Below, one piece after another: positions 6,401 to 13,602 of a DNA stretch of 13,938 nt. Each line of letters starts with the position of its first letter. Within the stretch, counting starts at the first letter, position 1. The DNA lies in contig JASFQI010000106.1 in NCBI GenBank assembly GCA_050115555.1, forward strand, positions 1 to 13,938. The letters run 5' to 3'. This DNA is from JASFQI01 sp050115555. Its GTDB lineage: Bacteria > Desulfobacterota > DSM-4660 > Desulfatiglandales > HGW-15. The notes under the pieces were generated by a model. The model did not search any database. It was not told the DNA's origin and saw nothing but the letters and a program-made list of their open reading frames with translations. The translations under genes were made by a program, and so were the position numbers.

Positions 6401-7583
6401 GCGGAAACAGACATTCATATCGGTGATCACCCTGATCTCCGTAGTGGGGGTCATGGTAGGCGTCATGGCGCTGGTGGTGGTCATCTCCGTGATGAACGGG
6501 TTTCGCGAGGACCTCATGTCCAAGATCCTCGGCGTGAACTCCCACGTGTGGGTCTTGAGCTATGACGGGGCGTTCTCGGATTACGAGGCCGTGGCAGACA
6601 GCGTGGCGGCCGCGGAGGGGACCGTTGCGGTCACCCCGTTCATCTACAGTCAGGTGATGGTGAACCACGCCGGCAGCGTTTCCGGGGCGGTGTACAGGGG
6701 ATTGGGCACGGAGAGCGCAGGGCGCGTCATCGGTGTGGAAAAGATGCTGAAGAACGGGAGCCTGGATGCACTGGTGGAAGACACCCAGGGACGTCCCGGA
6801 ATCATCCTGGGCGTTCAGCTGGCCCGCCGGATCGGGGCCCGGATCGGGGACGAGGTCACCGTGATTTCCCCCCAGGGAAAGCTGACCCCCATGGGGCGGA
6901 TGCCCAACGATCGCACGTATCGAATCGTGGACTTGTTGGACTCGGGGATGTACGAGTATGATGCAACGCTGGTTTATGTGGCCCTGGGAGAGGCACAGGA
7001 TTTTCTGGGGATGGAGAACCGGGTCACGGGCCTGGAGGTCAGGGTGGACGATGTGGAACGCTCGGATACGATTGCATCCGGGCTGGAAAAGAAGCTGGGC
7101 TACCCCTTCTGGACCAAGGACTGGAAGTTGATGAATCGTAGCCTCGTGTCCGCCTTGAAGCTTGAGAAAATTACCATGTTCGTTATCCTGAGTATGATCG
7201 TCCTGGTAGGGGCGCTGAACATTATCAGCACCCTCGTGATGGTCGTCATGGAGAAGACACGCGACATGGCGATTCTTAGGGCCATGGGGGCGACAGCCAG
7301 AAGCATCATGGCGGTGTTCATGCTTCAAGGCCTCCTCGTGGGTTTCGTGGGGACGGTAGCCGGTCTTTTGTCCGGGCTGGGCATCTGCCACCTGCTGTCG
7401 AAGTACCAGTTCATTTCCCTGCCCTCGGATGTGTATTATATTTCCACGCTGCCGGTGCAGGTGGAGACATTGGATGTGGTCCTCGTCGCAGTGGCTGCTC
7501 TGGGGATCTCCTTTCTGGCCACGATTTACCCGTCGCGGTATGCGGCCAAGACGAATCCGGTGGAAGCCCTTCGTTACGAGTAG
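6357..7583 (+). CDS. lolC: Lipoprotein-releasing ABC transporter permease, LolC/LolE family
   Basis: This inner-membrane subunit releases outer-membrane lipoproteins to the periplasmic carrier LolA, powered by LolD. The 408-residue length and the start MVFELFLSLRYLKAKRKQTF are typical of LolC/E. There are four membrane segments: about 20-48 (ISVITLISVVGVMVGVMALV), 272-298, 314-342 and 372-392. A large periplasmic domain lies between the first two. The cytoplasmic coupling stretch MEKTRDMAILRAMGAT follows segment two, and TIYPSRYAAKTNPVEALRYE closes the protein, as in the FtsX-like permease domain. Only one such gene is present before lolD, so the permease may act as a homodimer (LolF-like) rather than as a LolC-LolE pair. 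No other start exists in frame: a TGA at 6321-6323 precedes it and there is no intervening start codon. The Shine-Dalgarno is poor. lolD follows after 25 bases. Confidence 0.93.
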   Translation: MVFELFLSLRYLKAKRKQTFISVITLISVVGVMVGVMALVVVISVMNGFREDLMSKILGVNSHVWVLSYDGAFSDYEAVADSVAAAEGTVAVTPFIYSQVMVNHAGSVSGAVYRGLGTESAGRVIGVEKMLKNGSLDALVEDTQGRPGIILGVQLARRIGARIGDEVTVISPQGKLTPMGRMPNDRTYRIVDLLDSGMYEYDATLVYVALGEAQDFLGMENRVTGLEVRVDDVERSDTIASGLEKKLGYPFWTKDWKLMNRSLVSALKLEKITMFVILSMIVLVGALNIISTLVMVVMEKTRDMAILRAMGATARSIMAVFMLQGLLVGFVGTVAGLLSGLGICHLLSKYQFISLPSDVYYISTLPVQVETLDVVLVAVAALGISFLATIYPSRYAAKTNPVEALRYE

Positions 7584-7608
7584 ACAATAAGGCGGCGGCA
7601 GGGATCAC

Positions 7609-8280
7609 GTGCTAGAACTCGAGAACATTCACAAGTCGTTCACACACAACGGGAACGCCATTCATGTCCTTAGAGGCGTGGATCTCGTGATCCGTGAAGG
7701 GGATACGCTGGCCTTGCTCGGGGCCTCGGGCGTGGGCAAGTCCACCCTGTTGAATATCATGGGCACGCTCGAACCCCCTACGAGCGGCGATGTACGTTTC
7801 GAGGACCGGAGTGTGGGGGCACTGAGCGAGGCCGAGCTGTGCAGGCTCAGGAATCGGGATATCGCGTTCGTGTTCCAGTTCCATCACCTCCTGCCGGAGT
7901 TCAATGCCCTGGAGAACACGCTCATGCCGGCCCTCATCGCCCGCATGTCACAAAAGGAAGCCAGGAAGCGGGCGGAAGGAATTCTGATCAAGGTCGGACT
8001 CGAGCAGCGTCTGAGCCATCGCATCGGCGAGCTCTCCGGAGGGGAACAACAACGGGTCGCCATTGCCAGGGCCCTGATCATGCAGCCCAAGCTGCTTCTG
8101 GCCGACGAGCCTACGGGAAATCTGGACAGGGTGACCGGTGAAGAAATCGTGGATCTTCTCCTGTGGTTGAACCGTGAAGAGGGGCTCGCAATGGTCATTG
8201 CGACGCACAATCACCACTTGGCGAGCAAGCTTTCCAATCGAACGGAAATTGTGGACGGTCGAATCCAATTCCAGCAATAG
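7609..8280 (+). CDS. lolD: Lipoprotein-releasing ABC transporter ATP-binding protein LolD
   Basis: This is the ATPase of the lipoprotein release system and binds the cytoplasmic side of the LolC/E permease. It starts with GTG; AGGG six bases upstream supports this. At 223 residues it has the LolD/MacB-type length. Walker A is GASGVGKST (38-46), the Q-loop is VFQ with Q90, the signature is LSGGEQQR (142-149), Walker B is KLLLADEP (161-168) and the switch histidine is H200 in IATHN. FHHLLPEFNALEN after the Q-loop is typical of LolD. bamA begins nine bases after its stop, so the two are almost certainly co-transcribed. Confidence 0.96.
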   Translation: MLELENIHKSFTHNGNAIHVLRGVDLVIREGDTLALLGASGVGKSTLLNIMGTLEPPTSGDVRFEDRSVGALSEAELCRLRNRDIAFVFQFHHLLPEFNALENTLMPALIARMSQKEARKRAEGILIKVGLEQRLSHRIGELSGGEQQRVAIARALIMQPKLLLADEPTGNLDRVTGEEIVDLLLWLNREEGLAMVIATHNHHLASKLSNRTEIVDGRIQFQQ

Positions 8281-8289
8281 GGGATGCAG

Positions 8290-10989
8290 ATGACATTCAG
8301 ACGCAGACCAACGTGTTTTGCCCGCGAGGTTGCCCTGGCAACCCGGATGATCACCCTCATCGTGCTGATCGGATGGATCGCCCCGGAAGCGTCCAGAGCG
8401 GATATCCTGCCCCGCATCGGGGTTCTGCCGTTCCGGGTTCACTCCCTCCAGCCCATGGAGCATCTTCGCGAGGGCCTTCAGGAAAGGGTCACGGGGCGCC
8501 TGGCGGAGATGGGGTTTGACGTGATTCCATCCGAACGGGTCAATCAGCATCCCATGGCCTACCTGCCCATGTTCGAGATTCAGGATATCCGCACCATCGG
8601 GCAAGAGCTGGGGGCCCGCTGGATGGTCTCCGGAAGCATCACCCAGGTGGGGCGGAAGATCAGCCTGGACATCAAAGGTGTCGATGTCACGGGGGAGAAG
8701 CCGCCGTTTTCTCTCTTTATCGTTGAGGAGGACATGGACAGTCTTCCCCAGGCCACGGAGCGGGTTGCGGACGGCGTGTACAATCAGGTGGCCGGCGTGG
8801 TTCAGATCGATACCATCGAGGTGCGGGGAAACAAGCGGATCGAGAAGGAGGCGGTGCTGGCCGCCATCCAAAGCCGGGAAGGGGACAAGCTGGATCAGGA
8901 CGTGTTGGATGAGGATCTGCGTATCGTTTACAAGATGGGCTATTTTACCGATGTGAACATCGAGGTCGAGGACGGCAAAGAAGGAAAGATCGTGATCTTC
9001 AATGTTACGGAGAAACCTTCCATTGGAAAGATCGAGTTCAATGGCAATGAGGAGTTCGACGACGAAGAGCTCAGGGAGGAGATCGGGGTCAAGCAGTTCG
9101 CCATCCTGAATCGGAGCGAGGTGACGCAGAGTGTCAACCGGTTGCGGGAGTTCTATCGGCAAAAGGGGTACTACAACGTCCAGATTCAGGAGAGCATCGA
9201 GGAGCGGTCCGACAACGAGGTGACCGTCACCTATGAGATCGCAGAGGGGGAAAAGGTCTACCTCGAGCGGATCGAATTCGTGGGCAACGAGACGTTCGCC
9301 GACGATGATCTGAAGGAGCTCATGGAGACGAGCGAAAGGGGCTTGTTGTCCTGGTTCACCAAGTCGGGCCTGCTCGATCGAAAAATGCTGGAGTTCGACC
9401 TTCACAAGATCACGTCCTTTTATCACAATCACGGATACATCCAGGCAAGGACCGGTGAGCCGGAGGTCACCTACGAGGAGGGCCAGGGGCTCACGGTGAC
9501 CATCGAGGTCATCGAAGGGCCGCAGTACGGGGTGGACGAGGTGGAGGTCACCGGCGACCTGATCATGGATCGAGAGGAGCTTCTAGGGAAGCTCAAGATT
9601 CGGGACGAGGATTACTTCAATCGAGAGACCGTGCGACTGGACGCCACGGCGCTACGAGAGCTCTATGCGAACAAGGGGTTTGCTTATGCCGACGTGGATC
9701 CCAGGGTGATCCAGGACGATGAAGAGCGAACCGTGGATGTGACCTATACCATAACCAAGGGCGTGGAGGTTCAGTTCGAAAGGATTAATATCTCGGGAAA
9801 CGATGTGACCCGCGACAAGGTGATTCGAAGGGAGCTCAAGGCGATCGAGGGGGAGAGATACAACCACGAAGCCCTTCAAAAGGGAACGCGAAACCTTCAC
9901 CGCCTGGGTTTTTTCGAAGAGGTGGATGTCCAGACCGAGAAGGGAAGCGCGGAAGACAAGATGGTCGTCAATGTGCGGGTGAAGGAACAGCCGACCGGGT
10001 CCTTCAGCGCGGGTGCGGGGTACAGCTCCTATGACAGTGTGCTGGGAATGGTGCGGGTCTCGGGACGGAACCTGTTCGGATACGGTCAGAAGCTTAGCTT
10101 GGCCGCCAGGTTGGGGGGGCGCTCGCAGCAGTTCGATATCGATTTTACGGAGCCCTGGTTCATGGACCGGCCCATCACCGCTGGGGTGAACGTCTTCAAG
10201 TGGGAGAAGGAATACGACGAGTACACCAAGGACAGCCTGGGAGGCTCTTTCCGCTTCCTGTTCCCAATTGGCTTTGACGAGGATTACACCAGGGCACTGG
10301 TGAGATACGAGTACGATGATGCAGACGTCACGGAGATCGAAGAAGGGGCCGCCACCGTGATTCAGGATATGGCGGGGCGCACGGTCAAGAGCAGCATCAC
10401 ACTGGGCCTGCAGCGCGACTCCAGGGATCACTCGTTCAATACGACCGAAGGATCGCACAACCGTATCAGCTACGAGTGGGCGGGCGGTTTTCTCGGTGGG
10501 GACTGTGCGTTCCAGAAGGTCCAGCTCCGTTCCGGTTGGTACTTTTCGCTCTTTATGGATACCGTGCTCCACCTGCGCGGGCAGTGGGGATGGGTCAAGG
10601 AACGATCCGGGGGGAGACTCCCTCTGTATGAAAAGTTCTATTTAGGTGGGGTCGACACGGTGCGCGGTTTCGAGTACGCCGATATTTCCCCCAAGGATCC
10701 GGAGACCGGCGACGCCATCGGCGGGGAAAAGATGATGGCCTACACCGTGGAGTACCGTGTCCCGGTGTTCAAGGAGCATGGTATTGTGGGCGTGGCTTTC
10801 TTTGACACGGGAAACGCGTACACAGAGGACGAAGGATACAGCTTCGGCGATATGCGGAGAGCCATTGGTGCCGGGATCCGGTGGTATTCGCCCTTTGGCC
10901 CGCTTCGCATCGAGTACGGGTGGAAGCTGGATCGTGAGGAGGATGAGGAATCCGGAAACTGGGAGTTTTCCGTGGGTGGCACCTTCTAG
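8290..10989 (+). CDS. bamA: Outer membrane protein assembly factor BamA with an extra N-terminal domain
   Basis: BamA is the outer-membrane barrel that folds and inserts beta-barrel proteins. A signal peptide (hydrophobic core MITLIVLIGWIAPEA, likely cut after ASRA) is followed by an extra domain at about residues 38-165. Its pattern, IGVLPF then MGFDVIPSERV then LGARWMVSGSITQVG, resembles TolB-N/FlgO-like folds. Five POTRA repeats begin near residues 171, 241, 322, 412 and 493. The barrel runs from about 569 to the end and contains DFTEPWF, the VRGF motif at 791-794 and a terminal Phe (EFSVGGTF). The 899 residues exceed the roughly 800 of E. coli BamA because of the extra domain. ATG 8290 is preferred over ATG 8284: AGGGG is six bases before the former and too close to the latter. 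The gene lies between lolD and skp, as expected. Confidence 0.95.
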   Translation: MTFRRRPTCFAREVALATRMITLIVLIGWIAPEASRADILPRIGVLPFRVHSLQPMEHLREGLQERVTGRLAEMGFDVIPSERVNQHPMAYLPMFEIQDIRTIGQELGARWMVSGSITQVGRKISLDIKGVDVTGEKPPFSLFIVEEDMDSLPQATERVADGVYNQVAGVVQIDTIEVRGNKRIEKEAVLAAIQSREGDKLDQDVLDEDLRIVYKMGYFTDVNIEVEDGKEGKIVIFNVTEKPSIGKIEFNGNEEFDDEELREEIGVKQFAILNRSEVTQSVNRLREFYRQKGYYNVQIQESIEERSDNEVTVTYEIAEGEKVYLERIEFVGNETFADDDLKELMETSERGLLSWFTKSGLLDRKMLEFDLHKITSFYHNHGYIQARTGEPEVTYEEGQGLTVTIEVIEGPQYGVDEVEVTGDLIMDREELLGKLKIRDEDYFNRETVRLDATALRELYANKGFAYADVDPRVIQDDEERTVDVTYTITKGVEVQFERINISGNDVTRDKVIRRELKAIEGERYNHEALQKGTRNLHRLGFFEEVDVQTEKGSAEDKMVVNVRVKEQPTGSFSAGAGYSSYDSVLGMVRVSGRNLFGYGQKLSLAARLGGRSQQFDIDFTEPWFMDRPITAGVNVFKWEKEYDEYTKDSLGGSFRFLFPIGFDEDYTRALVRYEYDDADVTEIEEGAATVIQDMAGRTVKSSITLGLQRDSRDHSFNTTEGSHNRISYEWAGGFLGGDCAFQKVQLRSGWYFSLFMDTVLHLRGQWGWVKERSGGRLPLYEKFYLGGVDTVRGFEYADISPKDPETGDAIGGEKMMAYTVEYRVPVFKEHGIVGVAFFDTGNAYTEDEGYSFGDMRRAIGAGIRWYSPFGPLRIEYGWKLDREEDEESGNWEFSVGGTF

Positions 10990-11193
10990 CCTTGGGGCTC
11001 CTGGTGGCGGCTGGACGAAACGTTGGTCGGTCTGTACCCGCTGGGTCAGCGCACGTTTCATCGGTGACAGAAAGAGAAGGGGCTCTTTCTACAAGCACGC
11101 TTGGCAATTATCTCAGGGGCGTTGCAGGATCCACAGGACGGGAAGTGGGGCTGTACGCTCCATCATTATTGTACGGAAAATCAAGGAGGCGTT
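10990..11193 (+). other. bamA-skp intergenic region with an 8-bp hairpin
   Basis: This 204-base gap has no believable gene. AGAAAGAG (11069-11076) pairs perfectly with CTCTTTCT (11083-11090) around the loop AAGGGG. No T tract follows on the plus strand, so it is more likely an RNA processing or stability element than a terminator. I see no convincing -35/-10 pair; skp is probably read from upstream. AAGGAGG at 11183-11189 is the skp ribosome-binding site. Confidence 0.45.
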
Positions 11194-11724
11194 ATGAATC
11201 GGTTTTTCATTGGATGGATCTCGTTTTTGCTCGTTTTCGGCATCCAGGCGGGGGCCCTGGCCGAGGGTCCGGTCAAGATCGGCGTTGTGGATGTCAAGGA
11301 ATTTCAGGAGAAGTCCATCGCGTTTCAGAAGATCCGAAACGAGCTTCAGAGCAAGTTCCAGTCCCTCCAGAAGAAGCTGGAGGATGAGAAAAACGCCCTC
11401 TTGAAGCTGGAGGAGGACTATCGGAAGCAGAGCATGATGCTCAGCCTCGATGCCAAGGACGACAAGAGGAACGAGCTGGAGAAAAAGAGGCGGTACTACA
11501 AGTACCTGTACGAGGACCTCTCCGAGCAGATGAAGGATGCGGAGCGCGATGCCACGCGTCGTATTTTAAAAGAGCTCGAAGGTGTGGTCCAGAAAATCGC
11601 GGATGAGCAAGGCTACACCCTGATCCTGGAGCGTTCGTCCCCCGGGTTGGTCTTCGTCGACAGTACGTTGAACATTACCGACCAGGTGATCAAGGCTTAC
11701 GATCGGCAAGAGCAACAAAAGTAG
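11194..11724 (+). CDS. skp: Periplasmic chaperone Skp/OmpH family
   Basis: Skp-family chaperones hold unfolded outer-membrane proteins in the periplasm on their way to BamA. The start MNRFFIGWISFLL is fixed by AAGGAGG four bases upstream. An earlier in-frame ATG at 11101 would place 31 non-signal residues before the signal peptide. A cleavable signal (cut near GALA-EG) is followed by KIGVVDVKEFQEKSIAFQKI, the family's N-terminal strand and helix. A long charged coiled coil at about residues 45-120 (LQSKFQSLQKKLEDEKNALL and onward) comes next. The end is LEGVVQKIADEQGYTLILER, then a short C-terminal strand and helix. The 176-residue length is normal. Its position between bamA and lpxD is conserved across proteobacteria. 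Confidence 0.93.
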   Translation: MNRFFIGWISFLLVFGIQAGALAEGPVKIGVVDVKEFQEKSIAFQKIRNELQSKFQSLQKKLEDEKNALLKLEEDYRKQSMMLSLDAKDDKRNELEKKRRYYKYLYEDLSEQMKDAERDATRRILKELEGVVQKIADEQGYTLILERSSPGLVFVDSTLNITDQVIKAYDRQEQQK

Positions 11725-11784
11725 GTGCATCGAAGACGATCGAGGGCGTGTGAGGCCTTTCACGTCTCACCGACCTGAAAATGC

Positions 11785-11823
11785 TTCGCTTGCGCATCCC
11801 TCAAGCTTGCCGCGGGAAGATTC
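11785..11823 (+). repeat. Dispersed intergenic repeat, copy B (supplies the lpxD ribosome-binding site)
   Basis: The copy runs from TTCGCTTGCGCATCCC through TCAAGCTTGCCGCG to GGAAGATTC. It matches copy C at 35 of 40 aligned positions; all four substitutions are transitions and there is one single-base gap. CTTGC-GCA can pair with TGC-C-GCGGG, with two G-T wobbles and one bulge, so the fold of copy C is kept. GGGAAG at its right end lies five to six bases before the lpxD ATG. Confidence 0.75.
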
Positions 11824-11824
11824 A

Positions 11825-12877
11825 ATGGAGGGTCCCTTGGCTCCAACACTCCAGGAGATTGCCGAACTCGCGGGCGGTCGCGTCGTCGGCGGGGAGGCAA
11901 CCTTCCGGGTGAAGGGTATCCGGTCGCTCGAGGAGGCGACGGAGGAGGAGATCTCCGTCTACTCGGATTCCCGATACAAGCCCCTGCTTGCGGAAACGCG
12001 GGCCGGGGCTCTGATCGTGGGTGAGGAGACGGACCTGTTCAACGGGCCTCAGGTCGTGGTGGGACATCCGGGCCTGGCCTGTGCACGAGTCGCCGGGATT
12101 TTTGCACAGCCCGCATCGGCGTTCCAGGGGATCCATGAGGGGGCCTTTCTTCACGAAACCTGTCGAATCGGCAAGGACGTGACCGTTTTCCCCTTTGTGT
12201 ATGTCGGAGCGGATACGGTTATCGAGGATCACGTCACGCTGTTCCCGGGCGTCTTTGTGGGGGATCGGGTGCGAATCGGCAGGGGCACGATGATCCACCC
12301 GAACGTCTCCGTTCTTCATGACTGTACCGTCGGCAGGGACGTGATCATCCACGCGGGGGCGGTGATCGGGTCGGATGGGTTCGGTTTCGTGCGGGAAGGC
12401 GCTCGTAACGTGAAAATGCCACAGATCGGGAAGGTGCAGATCGACGATTCCGTGGAGATCGGAGCCGGCAATACCATCGATCGTGCAACCCTGGGAACCA
12501 CCCGGATTCACCGCGGCGTCAAGACCGACAATCTCGTGCAGATCGCGCACAACGTGGTCATTGGCGAGGATACGGTGATCGTCGCGCAAAGCGCGATTGC
12601 CGGGAGTGCGGAGATAGGGAAGGGTGTGATCATCGGCGGGCAGGTCGCGGTCAGCGATCATGTCAAGGTAGGGGACGGGGCGATGATCGGGTCCCAATCC
12701 GGTGTGCCCAAATCCCTCGGGCCCGGGGAGGTGGTTTCGGGGACACCGGCCATGCCCCACCGCCTCTGGTTGAAGACAAGCCTGCTGTTGCCCCGGCTGT
12801 CCGAAGTGAATGATCGGCTGCGGACGCTGGAAAAGAAGGTGGACGAGCTGGCGAGACGCCTGGACACGGAGCCGTGA
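11825..12877 (+). CDS. lpxD: UDP-3-O-(3-hydroxyacyl)glucosamine N-acyltransferase LpxD
   Basis: LpxD adds the second hydroxyacyl chain, from acyl-ACP, to the amino group of UDP-3-O-acylglucosamine in lipid A synthesis. The N-terminal uridine-binding domain spans about residues 1-105 (LQEIAELAGGRVVGGE, then IRSLEEATEEEISVYSDSRY). A left-handed beta helix of hexapeptide repeats follows, with HAGAVIGSDGFGFVREG and the catalytic-type histidine H242 in QIAHNVVIG. The C-terminus has GTPAMPHRLW and a short coiled helix, EVNDRLRTLEKKVDELARRL, that forms the trimer tail. The 350-residue length is normal. The start at 11825 fits the family N-terminus and has GGGAAG just upstream; an ATG at 11750 would add 25 unlike residues encoded partly by the repeat. 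It lies 100 bases after skp. Confidence 0.95.
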   Translation: MEGPLAPTLQEIAELAGGRVVGGEATFRVKGIRSLEEATEEEISVYSDSRYKPLLAETRAGALIVGEETDLFNGPQVVVGHPGLACARVAGIFAQPASAFQGIHEGAFLHETCRIGKDVTVFPFVYVGADTVIEDHVTLFPGVFVGDRVRIGRGTMIHPNVSVLHDCTVGRDVIIHAGAVIGSDGFGFVREGARNVKMPQIGKVQIDDSVEIGAGNTIDRATLGTTRIHRGVKTDNLVQIAHNVVIGEDTVIVAQSAIAGSAEIGKGVIIGGQVAVSDHVKVGDGAMIGSQSGVPKSLGPGEVVSGTPAMPHRLWLKTSLLLPRLSEVNDRLRTLEKKVDELARRLDTEP

Positions 12878-12974
12878 TCCGTTCGGCAGGAAGTATGATT
12901 CGTGATGTGACGACCGTTGCTCGGGGGGAGTCGGTGTTCTTTCGGGCATCCGAAACGCGCAGGGAGTCAGGGAA
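12878..12974 (+). other. lpxD-fabZ gap with a small hairpin
   Basis: TTTCGG (12940-12945) and CCGAAA (12950-12955) form a perfect 6-bp stem with a GCAT loop, 19 bases before the fabZ ATG. AGGGAG at 12961-12966 is the likely fabZ Shine-Dalgarno. The phrase GCGCAGGGAG vaguely resembles the right end of the dispersed repeat, but not enough to call a copy. Confidence 0.35.
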
Positions 12975-13424
12975 ATGATCGAACTGCCTCTTACGTACCA
13001 GGACATTGTGAAGATTCTTCCGCATCGCTACCCCTTTCTTCTCGTGGACCGGATTACGGAGCTCGAACTGCGGAAGCGGGTGGTGGGCCTGAAGTGTGTG
13101 ACCATCAACGAACCCTTTTTTCAGGGGCATTTCCCTGGGGAGCCCATCATGCCGGGAGTTCTGATCGTCGAGGGCATGGCGCAGACAGGGGGGGTGCTCG
13201 GGCGTCTTTCCGTGATGGATTCCATGGACATCGATCCTGAGAGCGCCACCTACTTCATGGCGATCGACAAGGTCAAGTTCCGGAGGCCGGTGATTCCCGG
13301 AGATCAATTGGTCTACGAGGTCGAAGCACTGAGGACCGGCACCAAGGTCTGGAAGGTCGCAGGGAAGGCACGTGTGGGAGACGAGGTGGTCGCGGAGGCC
13401 GAACTCGTGGCCCTGGTGGGGTAG
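12975..13424 (+). CDS. fabZ: 3-hydroxyacyl-[acyl-carrier-protein] dehydratase FabZ
   Basis: FabZ dehydrates 3-hydroxyacyl-ACP to trans-2-enoyl-ACP in fatty acid elongation. It competes with LpxA and LpxD for hydroxyacyl-ACP, which explains its place between them. The 149 residues form one hot-dog fold. The N-terminal ILPHRYPFLLVDRI (14-27) is a family hallmark. The central helix region FFQGHFPGEPIMPGVLIVEG holds catalytic H52 and E66. KVKFRRPVIPGDQL follows in the second half. Length and start are standard. AGGGAG eight bases upstream supports the ATG. Confidence 0.96.
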   Translation: MIELPLTYQDIVKILPHRYPFLLVDRITELELRKRVVGLKCVTINEPFFQGHFPGEPIMPGVLIVEGMAQTGGVLGRLSVMDSMDIDPESATYFMAIDKVKFRRPVIPGDQLVYEVEALRTGTKVWKVAGKARVGDEVVAEAELVALVG

Positions 13425-13602
13425 CTGCTCACCGGGATCTTTAGGGGATCCGTTCTTTGTGGTGAGGATATTTCGCTCGCGCATTCCTCAAGCTTGCTGC
13501 GAGGGAGATTCTAAAAAAATACATCGTATCTGCATTTGTACGTAGGCAGGAGGGATCTGCTTGACCCCAATATTGCAAGGCAAGGAAGAATCGAGGAGCA
13601 GT
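13425..13602 (+). other. fabZ-lpxA intergenic region
   Basis: This 178-base gap contains an imperfect fold-back: CTCACC 13428-13433 with GGTGAG 13461-13466, and inside it GGATC 13435-13439 with GATCC 13447-13451. Repeat copy C follows, then two ribosome-binding-site-like sequences before lpxA. TTGACC at 13561 has no -10 partner, so I do not call a promoter here. Confidence 0.4.
13472..13511 (+). repeat. Dispersed intergenic repeat, copy C (before lpxA)
   Basis: This 40-base copy runs from TTCGCTCGCGCATTCCTC through AAGCTTGCTGCG to AGGGAGATTC. CTCGC-GCA pairs with TGC-T-GCGAG, an 8-bp stem with one bulged T and an 11-base loop. Unlike copies A and B the right end continues TAAAAAAATAC rather than AATG, so it does not create a start codon. 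It lies 47 bases after the fabZ stop. Confidence 0.75.

Noticed and set aside
5424..7391. 655-codon open frame on the minus strand, opposite lysS and lolC
   Set aside because: It is antisense to two clearly recognised genes. Its His-, Gln- and Pro-rich composition is typical of a shadow frame in high-GC DNA.
7948..9432. 494-codon open frame on the minus strand, opposite lolD and bamA
   Set aside because: Same reason: the opposite strand encodes conserved LolD and BamA, and this translation shows no family motif.
13561..13589. TTGACC as a -35 box for lpxA
   Set aside because: No acceptable -10 sequence lies 16 to 18 bases downstream.
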